A DNA stretch of 42,323 nt, taken from assembly GCA_000151295.1 (NCBI GenBank), contig GG745336.1:560286-602608 (forward strand), read 5' to 3'. The stretch is from Allomyces macrogynus ATCC 38327. Its lineage: Eukaryota; Blastocladiomycota; Blastocladiomycetes; Blastocladiales; Blastocladiaceae. Positions 40,101-42,323 of this stretch are shown here, piece after piece. Position 1 is the stretch's first letter, and every line of letters starts with the position of its first letter. Below the pieces are notes generated by a model, which saw only the letters and a list, made by a program, of their open reading frames with translations, had not been told where the DNA came from and did no database searches. The position numbers and the translations under genes were made by a program.

Positions 40101-42323
40101 CGCGAAACGACACGAGCTGCTCGCGAAACGGTTCCAGAAGCAGATTGTCGCCGACTCGCCGGTACCGCTCGACGCCGAGGTAATGCGGTACCAGTTCCAA
40201 GAGGCCCAGCCGCAATCTAGGGTCCGTTTCGCTCCATTCACGGCAGTTTTCCCGCCCACGAAGTGTCGGTTGATAGTTTTCTTTCCCGAGTAGGAGCTCA
40301 AGGCGCTTCTCGAGAGCCGCAACGACCTCGGCATGGGCAAGTTTGCCGCGCTCGCGCGGCGCATCCAGATCCGGCAACTGCAGATGTCCGGCGCGCTTGC
40401 ACGTGAGGCAGCACCACGACGATTTCGTGCGCGAAGTCAAGCTGCCGCACGAGGGAGCAAGACATCAACCTGTGGGGAGGAAGCTCGTGCGCCCGCGGCG
40501 GCCTCTGCTGGCCCATCAAGCGCGAGCCCAAACGCGTCTCGCCCGACAGTAACGCATCGGGCGAGTACGATATTGTCGTCCAGGTGCGCAAGGGGTACCA
40601 CCTCCCGAGCCGGTTACGTGTGGGCGTGTCGCGACCGACGTCGCCGAGCGCCGCCGCTGCCGAGGTCGCGGGCGAGGCGAAGGCCACGGACCCGGCGTAC
40701 TTGTTTGTGCAGGCCGAGTTCCAGCGCACCAAGGCGCGCACGGCCACGGCCGAGGGCCCGCATCCCGAGTGGAACTCGACGCTCACGCTGCCGACGACGA
40801 TTCACAACGTCGACTCGCTCCCGAACGGCATGGTCCACATCAACATCTTTGACGAGCAGACGGTCGACATGCTCGAGGACGACCGGCTGCGCGACCGCGG
40901 CGCGTTTGTCGTCATGGAGGCAAGGTGGATTGGGTGCATTCGCGTGCCGTTTGTCGTGTTGTGCGAGCAAGGACGCATCATGGGCCGGTTCCCGATCGAG
41001 CTGCCCGACCACCTCAACGGGTTCGCGGCCACGCACAAAGGAATTGACGAGCCCCCGGCACTCGAACTGTTCCTGCTTCTCGACCCAGCATTTGCCCTCG
41101 GCCCACGGCTCCGGCAACTCGACGACGTACCGTCGATCGAGGACGAGTCGCTGCTCGCGTACACGAAGAAATGGTTGCGATACCTGCCTCGCAGTGGCAT
41201 GGTCTCGGATCCGGCGCATGCCCGGTTCGCCCTGGCCGTCGTCACGGACCTCAATGGCACTCTTGTGCACGTGTGCCGTTTCCTGCGCGCGCTGGCACCA
41301 CCGCCCGGGATCACGACCTCCGACCAGGCAGCGCACTTCGTCTCGCTGATCCCGACCCTGAGCGACCGGCTCTCGATTGCGTCGGACGTGCACCTGTGGG
41401 GCACCTGCGACCACTTTCTCGCGCTCGGCGCCGGCGATGGCATGGAACACGCGCTGCTGCTCGTCAATTACCTCCTCCATCTCGGGCTTGACGCGTACCT
41501 CGTGCTTGGCACGGCGATTCCGGAAGGGCCCACGGCGCACGTCATGTACTTCCCGCTGGTCGTGGACGGCGACGACGTGGACGTGGATGTGCCGCCGGAC
41601 CCCGTGTTTGTGCAGCCCATGACGGCCAAGACTTATGCGCTGCGGTCGGCGCGCGCGCACATTTACGGTCTGTCGTTCGTCGGGTGCGTGATTGGACCCG
41701 ACAATGTGTGGCTCAACACGCAGGCGCAGGATGCGGTTGCGCTGTTGCGGTTCGACCTCGAGGATTCGCGGGACTGGCGGCCGTTTTTCCAGCCGGCACC
41801 GCCGTCGGAGACGGAAACTGGCCGGGCAACGAGAAAGACTAAGACGAGCAGCTCGGCGCCCACCAAGCCGATTCGCGGTCTCTACCCGCGCCCGGCGTAC
41901 TTTGCGTCAGTCCAGCCCTCGGCGCTCGCGTACACGCCGATCCCGTCACGGTCGGTCCGCACGCTCGAGAAGCGACTCGAAGGGCGCATTATGCAGCAGG
42001 TCGAGGCCGCGCGGCGGCAGCCCACCCGGTGGAACCGGCTCCTGTGCCGCGTGCTCCAGAATCTCGTCGCGACCATCGAGTTGGACCCGCCCATGCTCGA
42101 CGTGACGGACTTTGGTGGCACCGCCATCACGGCCACCAACCCTTATTCGGTACCCGGTGCTTCTGGCACCCGCCGACACTCCCGGCAGCCATCTGACGCG
42201 GGCAAGTCGCACATGACGGCGATTGATCCGGCCGACCGGCAGCGTATGCAGAACGAGTGCCTGGCTGAACTGCACAAAATGGGCACGATGCAGCACCTGG
42301 CCGCATTCCCGCTGCACTTTGCG
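37196..42323 (+). CDS. CC2D2A: CC2D2A-like ciliary transition-zone protein, C-terminus off window
   Basis: Exons 37196-37636, 37737-37848, 37922-39627, 39706-40221 and 40294 to the window edge; introns of 100, 73, 78 and 72 nt keep phase. In animals CC2D2A is a core protein of the MKS/B9 module that anchors the transition zone at the ciliary base. Here a long disordered, Ser-rich N-terminus (MSTNPTNLAQDDNDPLASF) precedes helical and coiled-coil parts (VLCAHLAEVRRLRRDRQSLA). C2-like beta-rich segments follow (LQFRFTPQMPITFTGDC; YDIVVQVRKGYHLPSRLRV; WNSTLTLPTTIHN). Then comes the family's transglutaminase-like domain (HLWGTCDHFLALGAGDGMEH, YLVLGTAIPEGPTAHVMYFP, about 41390-41550) and ARAHIYGLSFVGCVIGPDNV. 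Two +1 frame changes at about 40395 and 40454 interrupt the model and are probably sequence errors. Most of exon 5 reads in the frame containing EQDINLWGGSSCARGG. Confidence 0.85.

Overview
The window looks like a eukaryotic nuclear draft contig, GC-rich in its coding parts, with many short GT-AG introns (59-100 nt) and two 100-N scaffold gaps. It most probably comes from a flagellated (zoosporic) fungus. A large gene at the right end encodes a CC2D2A-type ciliary transition-zone protein, a family known from ciliated eukaryotes. The other genes are fungal-like housekeeping genes. The GC content, compact introns and expanded LRR genes fit Blastocladiomycota such as Allomyces, but that placement is inference.

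Layout, left to right. 1-568: start of an unrecognised gene running off the left edge (-). 1360-4059: mitochondrial PPR-like protein (-). 4263-4969: three-exon coiled-coil gene (-). 5503-6499: disordered SP/TP-repeat protein with an SxIP motif (-). 6881-9128: class V PLP aminotransferase (-), followed by a decayed tandem copy at 10308-11556. 11557-14427: gene-poor, AT-richer ground containing an N gap. 14428-15590: frame-broken single-pass membrane protein gene (-). 16113-16834 (-) and 17044-19155 (+): a divergent pair of predicted mitochondrial proteins, an inner-membrane coiled-coil protein and an Mrh4-like DEAD-box helicase. 19371-20417: cytosolic-type malate dehydrogenase (-), carrying an odd cluster of single-base insertions and a stop. 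20418-23607: gene-poor, with two copies of a tRNA-like, pol III-type repeat. 23608-25720: POT-family peptide transporter (-). 26670-27494: proteasome alpha7/PSMA3 (+). 28205-34975: cluster of F-box/LRR genes and pseudogenes. 35143-36828: trimethyllysine dioxygenase (-). 37196-end: CC2D2A-like gene (+), open at the right edge.

The housekeeping genes do not form one pathway. Themes are mitochondrial gene expression (PPR protein, DEAD helicase), central and carnitine metabolism (malate dehydrogenase, TMLH), protein turnover (proteasome alpha7, F-box proteins) and cilium or microtubule biology (CC2D2A, a possible EB1-binding protein).

The most interesting signals are four. (1) A duplicated divergent F-box gene pair in which opposite members decayed in the two copies. 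(2) A pair of tRNA-like repeats whose stems are kept by different sequences. (3) A 5' splice-site pattern GTRCG with C at +4 in 18 of 21 introns modelled here. (4) Six clustered base-duplicating insertions in malate dehydrogenase. Exon boundaries were inferred by eye from reading frame, GT-AG borders and protein family similarity; no database search or transcript evidence was available.
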